Made by a program: the position numbers and the translations under genes
Assembly (NCBI GenBank): GCA_013076295.1
Contig: RQOL01000618.1
Span: 4,738,703 to 4,802,702, forward strand
DNA: 64,000 nucleotides
Source: Sanderia malayensis
Lineage: Eukaryota > Cnidaria > Scyphozoa > Semaeostomeae > Pelagiidae
Direction: 5' to 3'
Shown: positions 42,298 through 53,419 of the stretch, piece after piece
Layout: each line of letters starts with the position of its first letter
Position numbering within the stretch: the stretch's first letter is position 1
The notes under the pieces: model-generated
The model's input: the letters and a program-made list of their open reading frames with translations, nothing else
What the model was told of the DNA's origin: nothing
The model's database searches: none

Positions 42298-44896
42298 TTT
42301 TTTCACTTTTTTCAGTGATATTAACAATCATTCCCATTAACAATAAAATATTATTAACCATTAACAATAAAATATTATTCATTCCAACAATTTAGACTGA
42401 TGAAAATTAAGATTCATTCGCACAATTTAAACATGAATCCAAGTAAATACAGCTAAACGAAATAAAAAGATAACAACCATTCCCACAATTTACACTAATG
42501 AAAAATAGCATTCATTCCCACAATTTAGACTGATGAAAATTATCTTTAATTCCAACATTTTACCCCTGAGTCCATGTTAGTACATCTAAAATATAATCAA
42601 AACACTTGTAGTTACTTTTTTCAGTGATATTAACAATCATTCCCACAATTTACAGATGAATTCATGTAAATCCTTCTAAAAGAAATAAAAAGATAACAAC
42701 CATTCCCAAAATTTACACTAATGAAACATAACATTCATGCCCATAATTTAGACTGATGAAAATTAACATTCATTCCAACGATTTACACATGAATCCACGT
42801 TAGTACATCTAAAACATAGTAAAAACACTTTTAGTTACTTTTTGAGTGAGATTAACATTCATTCCCACAATTTACACATGAATCCACGTAAATACAGCTA
42901 AAAACAAGGAAATTATAACATTCATTCCCATAATTTAAAATAATGAAGATTAACATTCATTCCCACATTCTCAAGATCATTCCACGCTAATAGATCTAAA
43001 AAATATTGAAATACAGGTTTATTCACTTGTTTTCAGTGATATTAACATTCATTCCCACAATTTACACAAATGAAGAATAACATTCATTCCCACAATTTAG
43101 GCTGATGAAAATTAATATTTATTCCCACAATTTACACCTGAATCCACGTTAACACATATAAAACCAAGGAAAATATAACATTCATTCCCACAATTTACAA
43201 TAATTAAGATTAACATTCATTCCCACATTCTTAACATCATTCCACGCTAATTGATCTAAAACTTAGTGAAATAAACGATTATTCACTTGCTTTCAGTGAT
43301 ATTAACATTCATTCCCACAATTTACAGATGAATTCACGTAAATCCTTCTAATAGAAATAAAAAGATAACAACCATTCCCAAAATTTACACTAATGAAAAA
43401 TAACATTCATGCCCATAATTTAGACTGATGAAAATTAACATTCATTCCAACAATTTACACATGAATCCACGTTAGTACATCTAGAACATAGTGAAAACAC
43501 TTTTAGTTACTTTTTGAGTGAGATTAAAATTCATTCCCACAATTTACATATGAATCCACGTAAATACAGCTAAAAACAAGGAAATTATAACATTCATTCC
43601 CACAATTTACAGTAATGAAGATTAACATTCATTCCCACATTCTTACCATCATTCCACGCTAATAGATCCAAAACTTAGTGAATTAACCATTATTCATTTG
43701 TTTTCAGTCATGTTAACATTCACTCCAACAACTTACATATGAATCCACGCTAATACAGCTAAAACGTAGTGAAATACACGATTATTCACCTGTTTTCAGT
43801 GATATTAACATTCATTCCCACAATTTATACATAAATGCACCTAAATACAGCTAAAACTAAGAAAATTATAACATTCATTCCCACAATTTAGACTGATGAA
43901 ATTAAACAATTATTTCCACCATTTAGACATGAAACCAAGTTAATACATCTAAAACTTTAGTGAAGACACTTTTAGTTACTTTTTGTGTGAGATTAACATT
44001 CATTCCCACAATTCACAGATGGGTCCAGGTAAATACAGCTAAAACCAAGGAAAGTATAACATTCATTCCCACAATTTAAAATAATGAAGATCAACATTCA
44101 TTCCCACATTCTTAACATCATTCCACGCTAATAGACCTAAAACTTAGCGAATTACATGATTATTCACTTCTTTTCAGTGATATTAACATTCATTCCCACA
44201 ATTTACGGATGAATTCACTTAAATCCTTCTAAAATAATAGAAATATAGCATTCATTCCAACAATTTGCACATTATTCCCGGAAAATACAGCTAAAGCTAA
44301 TAAAAAGATCACATTCATTCCCACAATTTACATTAAAGAAATATAACATTCATTCCCAAAAACTAGACTGATGAAAATTAACACTTATTCCACGATTTAT
44401 ACATGAATCCTTTTAATACGACTAAAACTAATTGAAAGACACGACTATTCACTTTTTTCAGTGATAGTAACATTCATTCCCCTAATTTAAATATGAATCC
44501 AAGTAAATACAGCTAAACGAAAAAAAAAGATAACAACCTTTCCCACAATTTACACTAATGAAAAATAGCATTCATTCCCACAATTTGGACTGATGAAAAT
44601 TATCTTTAATTCCAACAATTTACCCCTGAGTCCATGTTAGTACATCTAAAATATAATCAAAACACTTCTAGCTACTTTTTTCAGTGATATTAACAATCAT
44701 TCCCACATTTTACACATGATTCCACCCTAATAGATCTAAAAATTAGTGAAATACACAATTATTCACTTGTTTTCAGTGATATCAACATTCATCCCCACAA
44801 TTTAAAATAACGAAGAATAACATTCATTCCCACAATTTAGGCTGATGAAAATTAGCATTCACTCCCACAATTTACCCATGAATCCACGTTAATATA
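42298..44896. repeat. AT-rich modular satellite, block 2
   Basis: Three module types alternate, all opening with ACATTCATTCCCACAATTTA: a ~35-bp form ending TAATGAAGATT, a ~64-bp form with CACGTAAATACAGCTAAAAC, and a ~88-bp form with CACGCTAATAGATCTAAAAC and TTCACTTGTTTTCAGTGATA. The block ends at TA, where the composite segment is inserted. Confidence 0.9.
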
Positions 44897-45175
44897 CAAT
44901 AGAGGACAAAAGTCGTGGGACACCCAGGATTTTAGCAAGTTTTACACGAATACTTCATCCCCCTCCCCCCCATAACAATGTTGTTTGTAGAGGCGGTGTT
45001 TTTCAATATCGCCGAAATTCTTTTGGCCCGACGACAACAAAGGACTGGTGCACAAGACAACATTGTTTTGGGGGGAGTGTGGGGTCGCATTCTGCTCACA
45101 GAGAACAAAGTGTGCAGAAGCACAGCATTATGGGATGAAATTTTCAGGTGTCCCAAGGACTTTTGTCCCCTATTG
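44897..45175 (+). mobile_element. MITE copy 1 (Tc1/mariner-like ends)
   Basis: 279 bp with imperfect ~28-bp inverted ends (CAATAGAGGACAAAAGTCGT / TTGGGACACC-type complement). About 95% identical by eye, same orientation, to 55749-56028. Confidence 0.85.
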
Positions 45176-45653
45176 TCTGCTATGAAAATCGAAGTACAAT
45201 AGATATTAAGGTACTTTTTAGGGGTTTTAGGGGGTTTTCCGGGGTGCTGATCAAGATGCTGCAAATATTTTTTTCCTCCAGTGTACCAGTGACGTCATAG
45301 GTACACAATGGCCCTATTTTCATGGGGTTTTTGCCTTTATGGTGATTAAAATGGTTTGTTATGTTTATAGCTGGTGGAATTTAAATTAATTAATTGAAAG
45401 GTTATGGTTGTACGGTAGAGTTAAAAAAAAAACGACGCTCCTACCATGTTTCGTTAGTGTGTAGTGTATTGTTAAAGTTAAAACTCTTGTTTTAGCCTCG
45501 TGTTGATGCATTTACGTAATTAGAGAACGACGGTTACAAATTGTTGCCCCGAGAGACGTTCGACGAATTTCTTCGAAAATATTCCGATCGCAGAAGATAC
45601 TGAGAATTTTTGATTTATTTTCTGTGGTTTTCATTGCTTGAAGAGGCTTTATA
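45176..45653 (+). other. leader upstream of the Tc1/mariner transposase
   Basis: Non-coding. It holds TTTTAGGGGTTTTAGGGGGT and, at 45422-45434, an A run. No promoter motif can be asserted. Confidence 0.4.
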
Positions 45654-46733
45654 ATGTCGAAACAAGTGGTTATCAGCGAGAGAAAGAAGGCGTACGTGTA
45701 TTTACTTCGGCAGGAGTCGAAGCTCTCCTATCGAGAGATCGCTAGACGGTGTAAGATCTCAAAGTCTAGCGTGGAGAGGATCTGCAAGGAGGGATTGGAA
45801 GAGAAAGTCCCTAAGAAAAGGAGTGGCAGGCCGGAAATTCTAAGCCGCAGGGACAAAGATCGCTTCCTTCGCAAGTTTAAAACTATGAGGGAAAGCAATC
45901 CTAATGTCCATGTGATGGATGTGGCGAAGGAGTGCGAAATCACGGAGGTAAGTAAAAAGACCTTATGCCGAGTCTTTACTAACTCCGGCTATCAGTATAT
46001 TCGCCCTCGAAGGAAGGGCCTGCTGACTCTGAAAGACAAAAAGAAGAGGGTGGCATATGCCCTGAAGGCGTTGAAAGACACCAGCCCTGCTTTTTGGACA
46101 GAGGATGTGTTGCTGTACCTGGATGCAGTATCCTTCGTCCATAAGTCGAATCCATACGAGGATGCTTTGTCCCCAGCAGGCAGAGTATGGAGGAAGCCGG
46201 GTGAAGGCCTGGAAATTACTGCGAAGGGGAGCAAGGATCTGCCAGGTGGAAGGGTATGTCACTATGTGGTAGGTATTTGCCATGGTGCTGGGGCTGTATT
46301 GGTGGAGGAGTATTCCACCATGAATGGCAGGTATTTTTCTAATTTTATTGAATCGACATTGCACCAAGTACTTTTAGATAGAGCGAGATTAACAGGAAAA
46401 GAGAAGCTTTTATTTTTGCAGGACAATGACCCAAGCCAGAACAGTGCCATGGCAAGAGATGCAATGAAGAACATTGGAGCAGAAGTCGTCAAAATTCCAC
46501 CAAGGTCCCCGGACATCAACCCGATAGAGAACTTTTTTCACAACGTTAAAAGACAATTGAAGAAGGATGCATTGGAAAGAAGGATAACAAGAGAGACTTT
46601 TAATGATTTCAAACTCAGAATTATAGATACTATTACTAATTATGATACAGATATAATAGACAAGACAATTCAAAGCATGTACAATCGTTTAACTATAATT
46701 TCTAAGAATAAAGGTTGTAGAACTAAGTATTAA
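45654..46733 (+). CDS. Tc1/mariner-superfamily transposase, intact
   Basis: An uninterrupted 359-codon frame, the usual length for this superfamily. The N terminus has a paired-like helix-turn-helix (LSYREIARRCKISKSSVERI), then a GRP linker (RSGRPEILSRRDK) and a second DNA-binding helix set. The catalytic core has Asp157 (LYLDAVSF), Asp257 (FLQDNDPSQN) and Glu292 (SPDINPIENFF). The last two are 34 residues apart, i.e. DD34E of Tc1 type. PPRSPDINPIEN is the family signature. It cuts and pastes DNA at TA targets. No inverted repeats directly bracketing only this gene were found; the nearest Tc1-like ends are those of the flanking MITEs, so it may have mobilised them. Confidence 0.93.
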   Translation: MSKQVVISERKKAYVYLLRQESKLSYREIARRCKISKSSVERICKEGLEEKVPKKRSGRPEILSRRDKDRFLRKFKTMRESNPNVHVMDVAKECEITEVSKKTLCRVFTNSGYQYIRPRRKGLLTLKDKKKRVAYALKALKDTSPAFWTEDVLLYLDAVSFVHKSNPYEDALSPAGRVWRKPGEGLEITAKGSKDLPGGRVCHYVVGICHGAGAVLVEEYSTMNGRYFSNFIESTLHQVLLDRARLTGKEKLLFLQDNDPSQNSAMARDAMKNIGAEVVKIPPRSPDINPIENFFHNVKRQLKKDALERRITRETFNDFKLRIIDTITNYDTDIIDKTIQSMYNRLTIISKNKGCRTKY

Positions 46734-49020
46734 TCAAATTTTTGTATATACAGTTGCAGAATAGGGTAAAAAATTTATCCACGGAATATTCTTGTTTGTA
46801 GATTGCAGCAGCAGGGGATAAAGTTATTGAAATAAACGTAGAAGTTCTCGTATTATTGTAAGTACAAATTGACTATTGTCAATACGTGATATCTCACATT
46901 ATTTGAAACGGTAAAAATTGTTGTCAACCCGTGATGTATGTTCAAATGAAATGAACTGAGGTGTCAAAAAATATTGTTTGTTTTCACTGTCCAGCTTCCA
47001 CTAATATTTTGAATACAATGCACTTGTATTCTGCAAATGAGACATCCAGGGATCAAATACACGTGGTGCAAGGGGTCATACTAGGAAGTCAGGCTCACGC
47101 AAATAGTATGCATCCCTACGATTTACACTACAATTTACAGTATAAAATAATCAAAAACAGGGTGTTCTCCTTCACAGAGAGGAATGAAGATGTTTTTAAA
47201 AGATGTACATCACTAATGTACATAATCTACGCATTTTTATTTGTTTGTTTTTAACACTTTCACAGAGATATGAAGGAAAGATCGGACAGTTTACAAAATC
47301 TTTGAATAGAAAGTCACATGACTTGTCTTTTAATCTCTTGGAAGTGTAAACCGTGGAGGTTATTTGGATATTTCTCAGCAATTGAAAAGGTCGTATGTTC
47401 ACTTATTATCTCAAAAGATGTACATAAATTGTGTACATCTTTTATACATATTTCCAAAATTTATTACGAGATGTGAATGGAAATATTTGTCTTTTTCCTA
47501 GTGTAAACTGTTGTGTAAACTGTCCCAGCCTGGGAAGACACCAATACAATACATAGCGGGACACTGATTAGAACAAAAGGTAATGCAGCAAAATAATACA
47601 ATTATAACAAAAACGATTATACGTGGTCACGAGGCTGTCTATTGTTCACTTATTTCACTCGAAACAACAACCACAAGGTTGGTGTTAGATATCAAAGGCC
47701 AGAGGGAGGTTCACGAGAATTAATATTTTCGTGATTCACGACCGAGATCGAGAATAATTGTCGTGCAGCAGTATACGTCGTTTGTTGTCGGAATATCTGT
47801 AGGACCCAGGCTCAGAATGATAATATGCAATGCAGTAATTCCTGGCGCGAATTTCGTTTAAGTGTTGAACTGTGTATTGGATTGTGCAATTTGACTGATA
47901 CAATACATTTTTTCTATAAGAACACACTTCATAAGAACACTGAGGCTCGATTTTCCAAATAAATAAGAGCAAGTTTAGAATATGCTCAGGCTGGGATGAG
48001 AAATTAAAAAAGAAACAAGAAAAAAAAAGTGATTTTTGAATTTTTCTACTTCAATAAAACAAAACCATATGCCATTCCTCAACAAAACTCAAAAGTCATT
48101 CATGAGACGTGTTAATGCCGTAGTAAAGTAGCAGAGTACATGTATAAATAATGTTTGAGTTCTGGTCTAGTGTTACTGCAAAAATAAAATAAGAGCACTT
48201 TTAAGAACATTTGAGCCTCAAATTATGAAAAAATTAAGAACATCGAGCCTCGGCAAAAATTATCTGGTTTTTATAAAAAAAGAGTGTATCTATGCAAACT
48301 TTACTGCAATTCATGTAAATCCTTTCTCAAATAAATACTATAATGAGCCTTGTAGTTATAAAAGGAAGGCTTGTGTATTAACTGTGTGGAAAGTATGCAA
48401 AGTCTAAATCATTGCTGCGGGAAAAAGGAAACAATGGCCTATTGTTCTTCTAAAAACATACCTAAATTTGTTTTCATGGTTGTTGTAATTTTAGGGTCAG
48501 TGTATTAGTACAGTATATGAAAGTACATGAAACGATCCCTTTTTTGTTTATAAGAACAGCCTTAGTATAACAAAAATCAGGCTGCTTGCTCAAAAAATAA
48601 GAACAAAATGAGAAAAAAACAAAGCCGGTTGACATTCAGAAATATAATGGGGAGCATTTTTGACTCGTTGTTGGAAGTATCAGGTGAAAAGAAGAAAGTT
48701 TTCTTGCTGTATGCTTATGCAACTGATACAACAGTTACAGTATTTCATTTTTGTTTTGGAAAATAAAAGTTTTTTAACTTTGATGAAACAAGATCGAAAA
48801 TCGAAGTCAAAATGATTGCTTGAGTGGTCTCGAAACAAATGTTTTTTGAATCTGCTGCGTTCAATCCTGAAAATTTACTTTAATTGCACTGAGATTGAGA
48901 TATTGACTTTAATTTGATATTATTTTCTTAATTTTCTGGATAACACAGTGAAATAAAAGCCATCTGCTGCGAGTCACCTTTGATTTACTCTGTTCTGTTC
49001 TGTTCACAGGACAGGGCTCT
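46734..49020. other. no gene; contains an inverted fragment of the Rep 3' end
   Basis: AT-rich, no supported coding. At 47675-47710 GTTGGTG(T)TAGATATCAA and GGCCAGAGGGAGGT repeat, in inverted orientation, the 3' end of the Rep gene at 53430-53470. A TGTTCTG repeat lies at 48988-49012. Confidence 0.5.
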
Positions 49021-50365
49021 GTTTTCTTTCGACGATACTAAAAAGCGGAACACGCCGGAACATGCCAGAACAAGCCAAGAACAGGCTGAACACTCCAAGA
49101 ACAGGTCGAAATAATCGTTAAAAAGCCAACAACAATCCATTGTGATCAATAACTAAGCTAGAAGATGCCATTCTTACCATTTCAGTAACTTTTCTTGAAG
49201 TTAGAACATTAATTTTTAACTTTCTTGTCCAACATTTAGGCCGCCATGATAACAACAATTCACCTCCATTGTTATTGCAAGCTTTTGTTGTTTTCTACCA
49301 ATCAAGCAAATGGAGATTGCCTTAGACATTTATCACTTCGCCATCAATGTCTGAGGCAATCCCCATTTGTTTCCTGACGTGACGTAAAACACTCCAGGAC
49401 AGTTTGACTTCATGAAGTGAAGTGTGTCAATAATCTCTTGTTCGTGTATTTATCTTCTTAAATACTAGTTCATTTGCAAACACATATGTTATTATTTCCT
49501 TTAACTGCGTTACCAGTACGGTATTTTAGCTAATTGGTGTCCACCTTCTTTGCACCACTGATTCCTACTAGCAACAGCAATAAGAAAGGTTTGATATTAG
49601 CGCACCCCCTATGTATTAATCGAAAGGACTGCTGGATAGAAGTATGAACTGACATCTTTTACTTTTTATATCTATAACAACATTTTTAAAACTATGCAAA
49701 ACATTGTCATTTTGTTGGAGGGTGGCTGGCCTAGAAATTTTCACCCGCTTACAGAGGGAGTATCCGCCGTTAGCACTCTAGATTTTCTTATATCATCAGA
49801 TCTCTATGCCCTCCAATCGCGGCCACTATTTTGCAACTTGATACTTCAAAACCCTGTGACTGAAACCCTGATGATTGGTGGAAAACAACAAAAGCTTGCA
49901 ATAACCATAGAGATAGGATATAAGATAATCTAGAGTGTGAACGAGGTTCATCCTCCAGACGCCAAAAATCCTCCAATGGCGGCCATTTTTTTACCACTTG
50001 ATACATCGAAACCCTGTGACTGCGCACAGGGACGCAAGATTTTCAAAGTGTTTGAGCACAGGGATACAAAAATTCACCCTCCAAGAGATATCTGGGCCTA
50101 ACAATTCGTGCCGTTGCAAATTGCATTAAAGTTTGTAAATTGTAATAATATTGTAAAAACAACCATGAACTTTCAGTATAATGAATATAATATAATATTT
50201 TAAAGATTAGAATGTTTCTTTGAGGTTTTTAATTGAAAGTATCAATGTAACTTTGACTTCAAAATGTGAAGTTCTAGCTGTAGAGTTTTGTCCGCCATTT
50301 TTTTGGAGGGTGGCTGGCTAGAAATTGTTGCTTCACCCGCTATACAGAGGGAGTATCGGCCGTTA

Positions 50366-52568
50366 ATAATAATAATAATAATAATAATAATGGATGCTTA
50401 CCCACTGTTTCTACAGCAACAACAAAAAATTGTTGGCTGTTTGCTCAACAGTGAACAACAAAACAATTCTGTTACCTATAAAAATTCTCAAGACTCGTTG
50501 TTAATAAAAATGTTTTTAATCTTTTTTTGAATTCAAGGTTTTCTCTACTTTCACGAACTTCTACAGGAAGTTTGTTCCATAGAGTAGGACCTGAACAAGA
50601 AAATGCCCTCTCGCCATACTGAGTTTCAACCCTAGGAATTCGCAGACTAGCCGTTCTTTCATTAATGATATCAATGCTACGCTTCAGAGAAAATGGTGCC
50701 TCACCCCAGATACACTTGTGCACTGTTAGACAAATTTTAAATACTATCCTCTCTCTAATCTTCAGCCAGTGAAGTTTTAGAAACAATGGTGATAATGAAG
50801 ACCTATCAAATTTTTTCAGATTGAAAATTATTCTTATAGCGGCATTCTGTACTGACTGTAGTAATTGTAGTTGATGGCTAGAAATTTTATAAAACAATGA
50901 ATTGCAATAGTCAAGTTTTGAGGAAATAAGGGCAGATATTATTGTATTGATGCAATCCAAGGGTAACAACTGTTTTATTTTGGATATATTTCGTAAAATA
51001 AAATGACAATCCGACACAACTTTACTAATGTGTTCTTCAAAATTCAATTCATTGTCAAGAAGTACTCCCAAATTCTTTGTTGAGTTGACGAAACGAATGC
51101 TTTCATTGTCCAAGTTTAGACCAGATATGACTAGTTCCGACCGAATTGATGGCGGTGCCAAAACTAAGATTTTTGTTTTAGATTTATTTAGCTTTAAGAA
51201 ATGCGATGCCATCCAAGTGTCAATAACATTAAGACAATCGGTCAAGGCATGTGTGAGAACAAAGGACTGAAATATTGGATGAAACGGGTGGTATAACTGA
51301 TGGTCATCAGCAAAGCCATAAACGTTAAAAGAGCATGAATGGATTGTGACATATATGGACTGGATGTAGATGTTAAAAAGAATCGGGCCTAGCACAGATC
51401 CCTGGGGAACACCGTATTTTAAAGAACATTTCCCAGACTTTTTGCCATTCACCATTACTTGTTGTTCCCGATTTTTCAAAAATGAGCTAAACCATTTCAG
51501 GGCACTACCCTGAATACCAATTCTACTCATTAAGATGTTGATGAGTTTATCATGATCCACAGTGTCGAAAGCCGCACTCAGATCAAGTAAGAGCAGTACA
51601 GTTGCCATCTTCTTGTCGAAAGCCATAAAAATGTCATTCGTGACATTAAGTAGCAGATGCTCCGTTGAGTGATTTTGTTTGTATCCATATTGATACATTG
51701 ACTCTAGCGAGTTGGATTTCATGTGGCATGATAGTCTCTTAGCTACACAACGTTCTATCAATTTACTCAAAAACGTTAGGTTCGAAACAGGGCGGTAGTT
51801 CTTATATTGTTCAGGATCTAACTTACTTTGAACACCTTTAAATTTTGGTAAAATTATAGCAGATTTCAGAGAGTCAATCGAGCCAGTTGATAAAGATAGA
51901 TTTACTATTTTAACCCAAAAAGGGATTAAAACATCTAAGTTGTTAGAGATTAATTTGCTATTCAAGGGATCTGCTGCCGAGCACGATACTTTGTGTGATT
52001 TAACTATTTGTAGTAACTCTTCATTTGTTGTAGGTTCTAGTGCATCTAGAGTCTGCATCCTGTTATCATTTGGAATATCATACAGGTTTTTTGGTGCAGA
52101 AGTGTTAAATTCAGAACGAAGTAGTTCTATTTTATCTTGAAAGTATTTTTGAAAATTTTCGGCAATTTCAAAATCAGAGCCTGCAGTAGGTAGGACTCCT
52201 TCTTTTTTCTCTTCTGTTAATTTTCTTGTAAGTGTAAATAATGTTTTCAGCTTATTTGTTGGCGTATTAATTTTAGTTACATAGTAGTTTTGCTTTTTAG
52301 TCCTCGCCAGTTGAGAGCATTGCAATCTTAAGCTTCTATACCTTTCTTTGTCTTCATTTGTATTACTCTTCCGAAACATTTTCTCTGCTTTCCTCTTTTG
52401 TGATCTTGCAATTCTATACTCATTATCAAACCATGGTGCATTTTCCTTTATGGTTATAACTTTTTCTTTAATAGGAGCATGTTTGTCAACAAGGTTAGAT
52501 ATGGTGGTGGTGTAGGAGGATATTGTTTCACTGAATGAGTCGTTGAAAGCTACCTTATTTGAAAGCTA
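50366..52568 (-). mobile_element. CR1/L2-like LINE, 5'-truncated
   Basis: One open frame from about 52556 to 50472 (635 codons from its first Met) encodes a non-LTR reverse transcriptase. It has LPKFKGVQSKLDPEQYKNYR, LSAAFDTVDHDKL, YGVPQGSVLGPILFNIY and GFADDHQLYHP (F-ADD active site), with the C-terminal PTLWNKLP block typical of L2/CR1. No endonuclease domain remains. The 3' tail is (TTA)n on the minus strand (50366-50390). CCGTTA flanks both ends (50360-50365, 52569-52574). The paralogous unsplit sequence at 49763-49800 confirms the target. Confidence 0.9.
50472..52556 (-). CDS. LINE reverse transcriptase (partial ORF2)
   Basis: Open frame without stop for about 695 codons, including upstream codons AFNDSFSETISS and KENAPWFDNEYRIARSQKRK before the first Met at 52379. 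'APWF' followed by a basic stretch is the normal linker between endonuclease and RT in CR1/L2/Jockey-type elements. The intact length shows a young insertion. It would be inactive for lack of its 5' end and endonuclease. Confidence 0.9.
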   Translation of the reverse strand, partial: KVAFNDSFSETISSYTTTISNLVDKHAPIKEKVITIKENAPWFDNEYRIARSQKRKAEKMFRKSNTNEDKERYRSLRLQCSQLARTKKQNYYVTKINTPTNKLKTLFTLTRKLTEEKKEGVLPTAGSDFEIAENFQKYFQDKIELLRSEFNTSAPKNLYDIPNDNRMQTLDALEPTTNEELLQIVKSHKVSCSAADPLNSKLISNNLDVLIPFWVKIVNLSLSTGSIDSLKSAIILPKFKGVQSKLDPEQYKNYRPVSNLTFLSKLIERCVAKRLSCHMKSNSLESMYQYGYKQNHSTEHLLLNVTNDIFMAFDKKMATVLLLLDLSAAFDTVDHDKLINILMSRIGIQGSALKWFSSFLKNREQQVMVNGKKSGKCSLKYGVPQGSVLGPILFNIYIQSIYVTIHSCSFNVYGFADDHQLYHPFHPIFQSFVLTHALTDCLNVIDTWMASHFLKLNKSKTKILVLAPPSIRSELVISGLNLDNESIRFVNSTKNLGVLLDNELNFEEHISKVVSDCHFILRNISKIKQLLPLDCINTIISALISSKLDYCNSLFYKISSHQLQLLQSVQNAAIRIIFNLKKFDRSSLSPLFLKLHWLKIRERIVFKICLTVHKCIWGEAPFSLKRSIDIINERTASLRIPRVETQYGERAFSCSGPTLWNKLPVEVRESRENLEFKKRLKTFLLTTSLENFYR

Positions 52569-52897
52569 CCGTTAGCCCTCTAGATTATCTTATATCCTAT
52601 CTCTATGGCAATAACAATGGAAGTGAATTGTTGTTATCATGGCGGCCTGAATGTTGGACAAGAAAGTTAAAAATTAATGTTCTAACTTCAAGAAAAGTTA
52701 CTGAAATGGTAAGAATGGCATCTTCTACCTTAGTTATTTATCGCAATGGATTGTTGTTGGCTTTTAAACGATTATTTCGACCTGTTCTTGGCGTGTTCTT
52801 GGCTTGTTCTTGGAGTGTCCAGCCTGTTCTTGGCCTGTTCTGGCATGTTCCGGCATGTTCCGGCGTGTTCCGCTTTTTAGTATCGTCGGTTTTCTTT

Positions 52898-53385
52898 ACT
52901 TTTCACAACTTTACGCTTCCTTCGCTCCCGCCGCGATCCACTGTTTCAAATATTTGTGTGCCTTTCCAAAATTTGACAGCCTATTTATATATCCATTTCC
53001 GTGTCCAACAATACTTTAGATTTAGTTTTATGAGCTGGTTTTTAATAAATTGCATAAACCAAGAACTACATGACATCGTAAATAATGGGTTTAAAAAATC
53101 TTGAATAATACCCCAACTGACAAAACGCAATTTAAAACAAAGCGTATATTTCCACAAAATATAAAGAAACTGACGGCTCTTTACATATAAAACTTAACTT
53201 ATTTGCCATAAAATGTATTTCTCTAATTTCATAATCTTCAAATTCATTTCATAAATTTATATGAAATGAATTTATCAAATGAATTTCATGAAAAGATTCG
53301 TAAAATTGTGTTGTGTTGTTAAATCAGTCATAGTTTTACGGCTTTCGGTCCAGCAAAACTTATTTTCCGATTTCTCGTCGCTTGG
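52898..53385. other. dispersed repeat fragment and non-coding spacer
   Basis: 52905-53060 is the relative of the repeat at 2700-2960. The rest is AT-rich with a TATGAAATGAATTTATCAAA type hairpin near 53258-53290. Confidence 0.4.
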
Positions 53386-53419
53386 TTAGGCTTGTCGGCC
53401 AATCAGCCAGTCGGAATTC

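Larger units (their letters stand above)
49030..52888. mobile_element. MULE-like long-TIR element with 9-bp target duplication, split by a LINE
   Basis: Inverted arms at 49030-49276 and about 52606-52888 start CGACGATACTAAAAAGCGGA. A perfect 9-bp duplication GTTTTCTTT lies outside (49021-49029, 52889-52897). Long TIRs and a 9-bp duplication fit Mutator-like elements. The arms differ in length because a GCCAAGAACA(G/C) minisatellite has more copies on the right. The interior has duplicated GGAGGGTGGCTGGC blocks (49721, 50304), a hairpin (49777-49800 with 49913-49936), a second hairpin (49317-49372) and the LINE at 50366-52568. There is no MULE transposase. Confidence 0.8.

Noticed and set aside
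44932..45264. Open frames within and across MITE copy 1 (also 55511-56031 in copy 2)
   Set aside because: Non-coding MITE sequence; the same frames appear only because the two copies are identical.
45728..46673. Minus-strand frames across the Tc1 transposase
   Set aside because: Antisense shadows of the intact plus-strand transposase.
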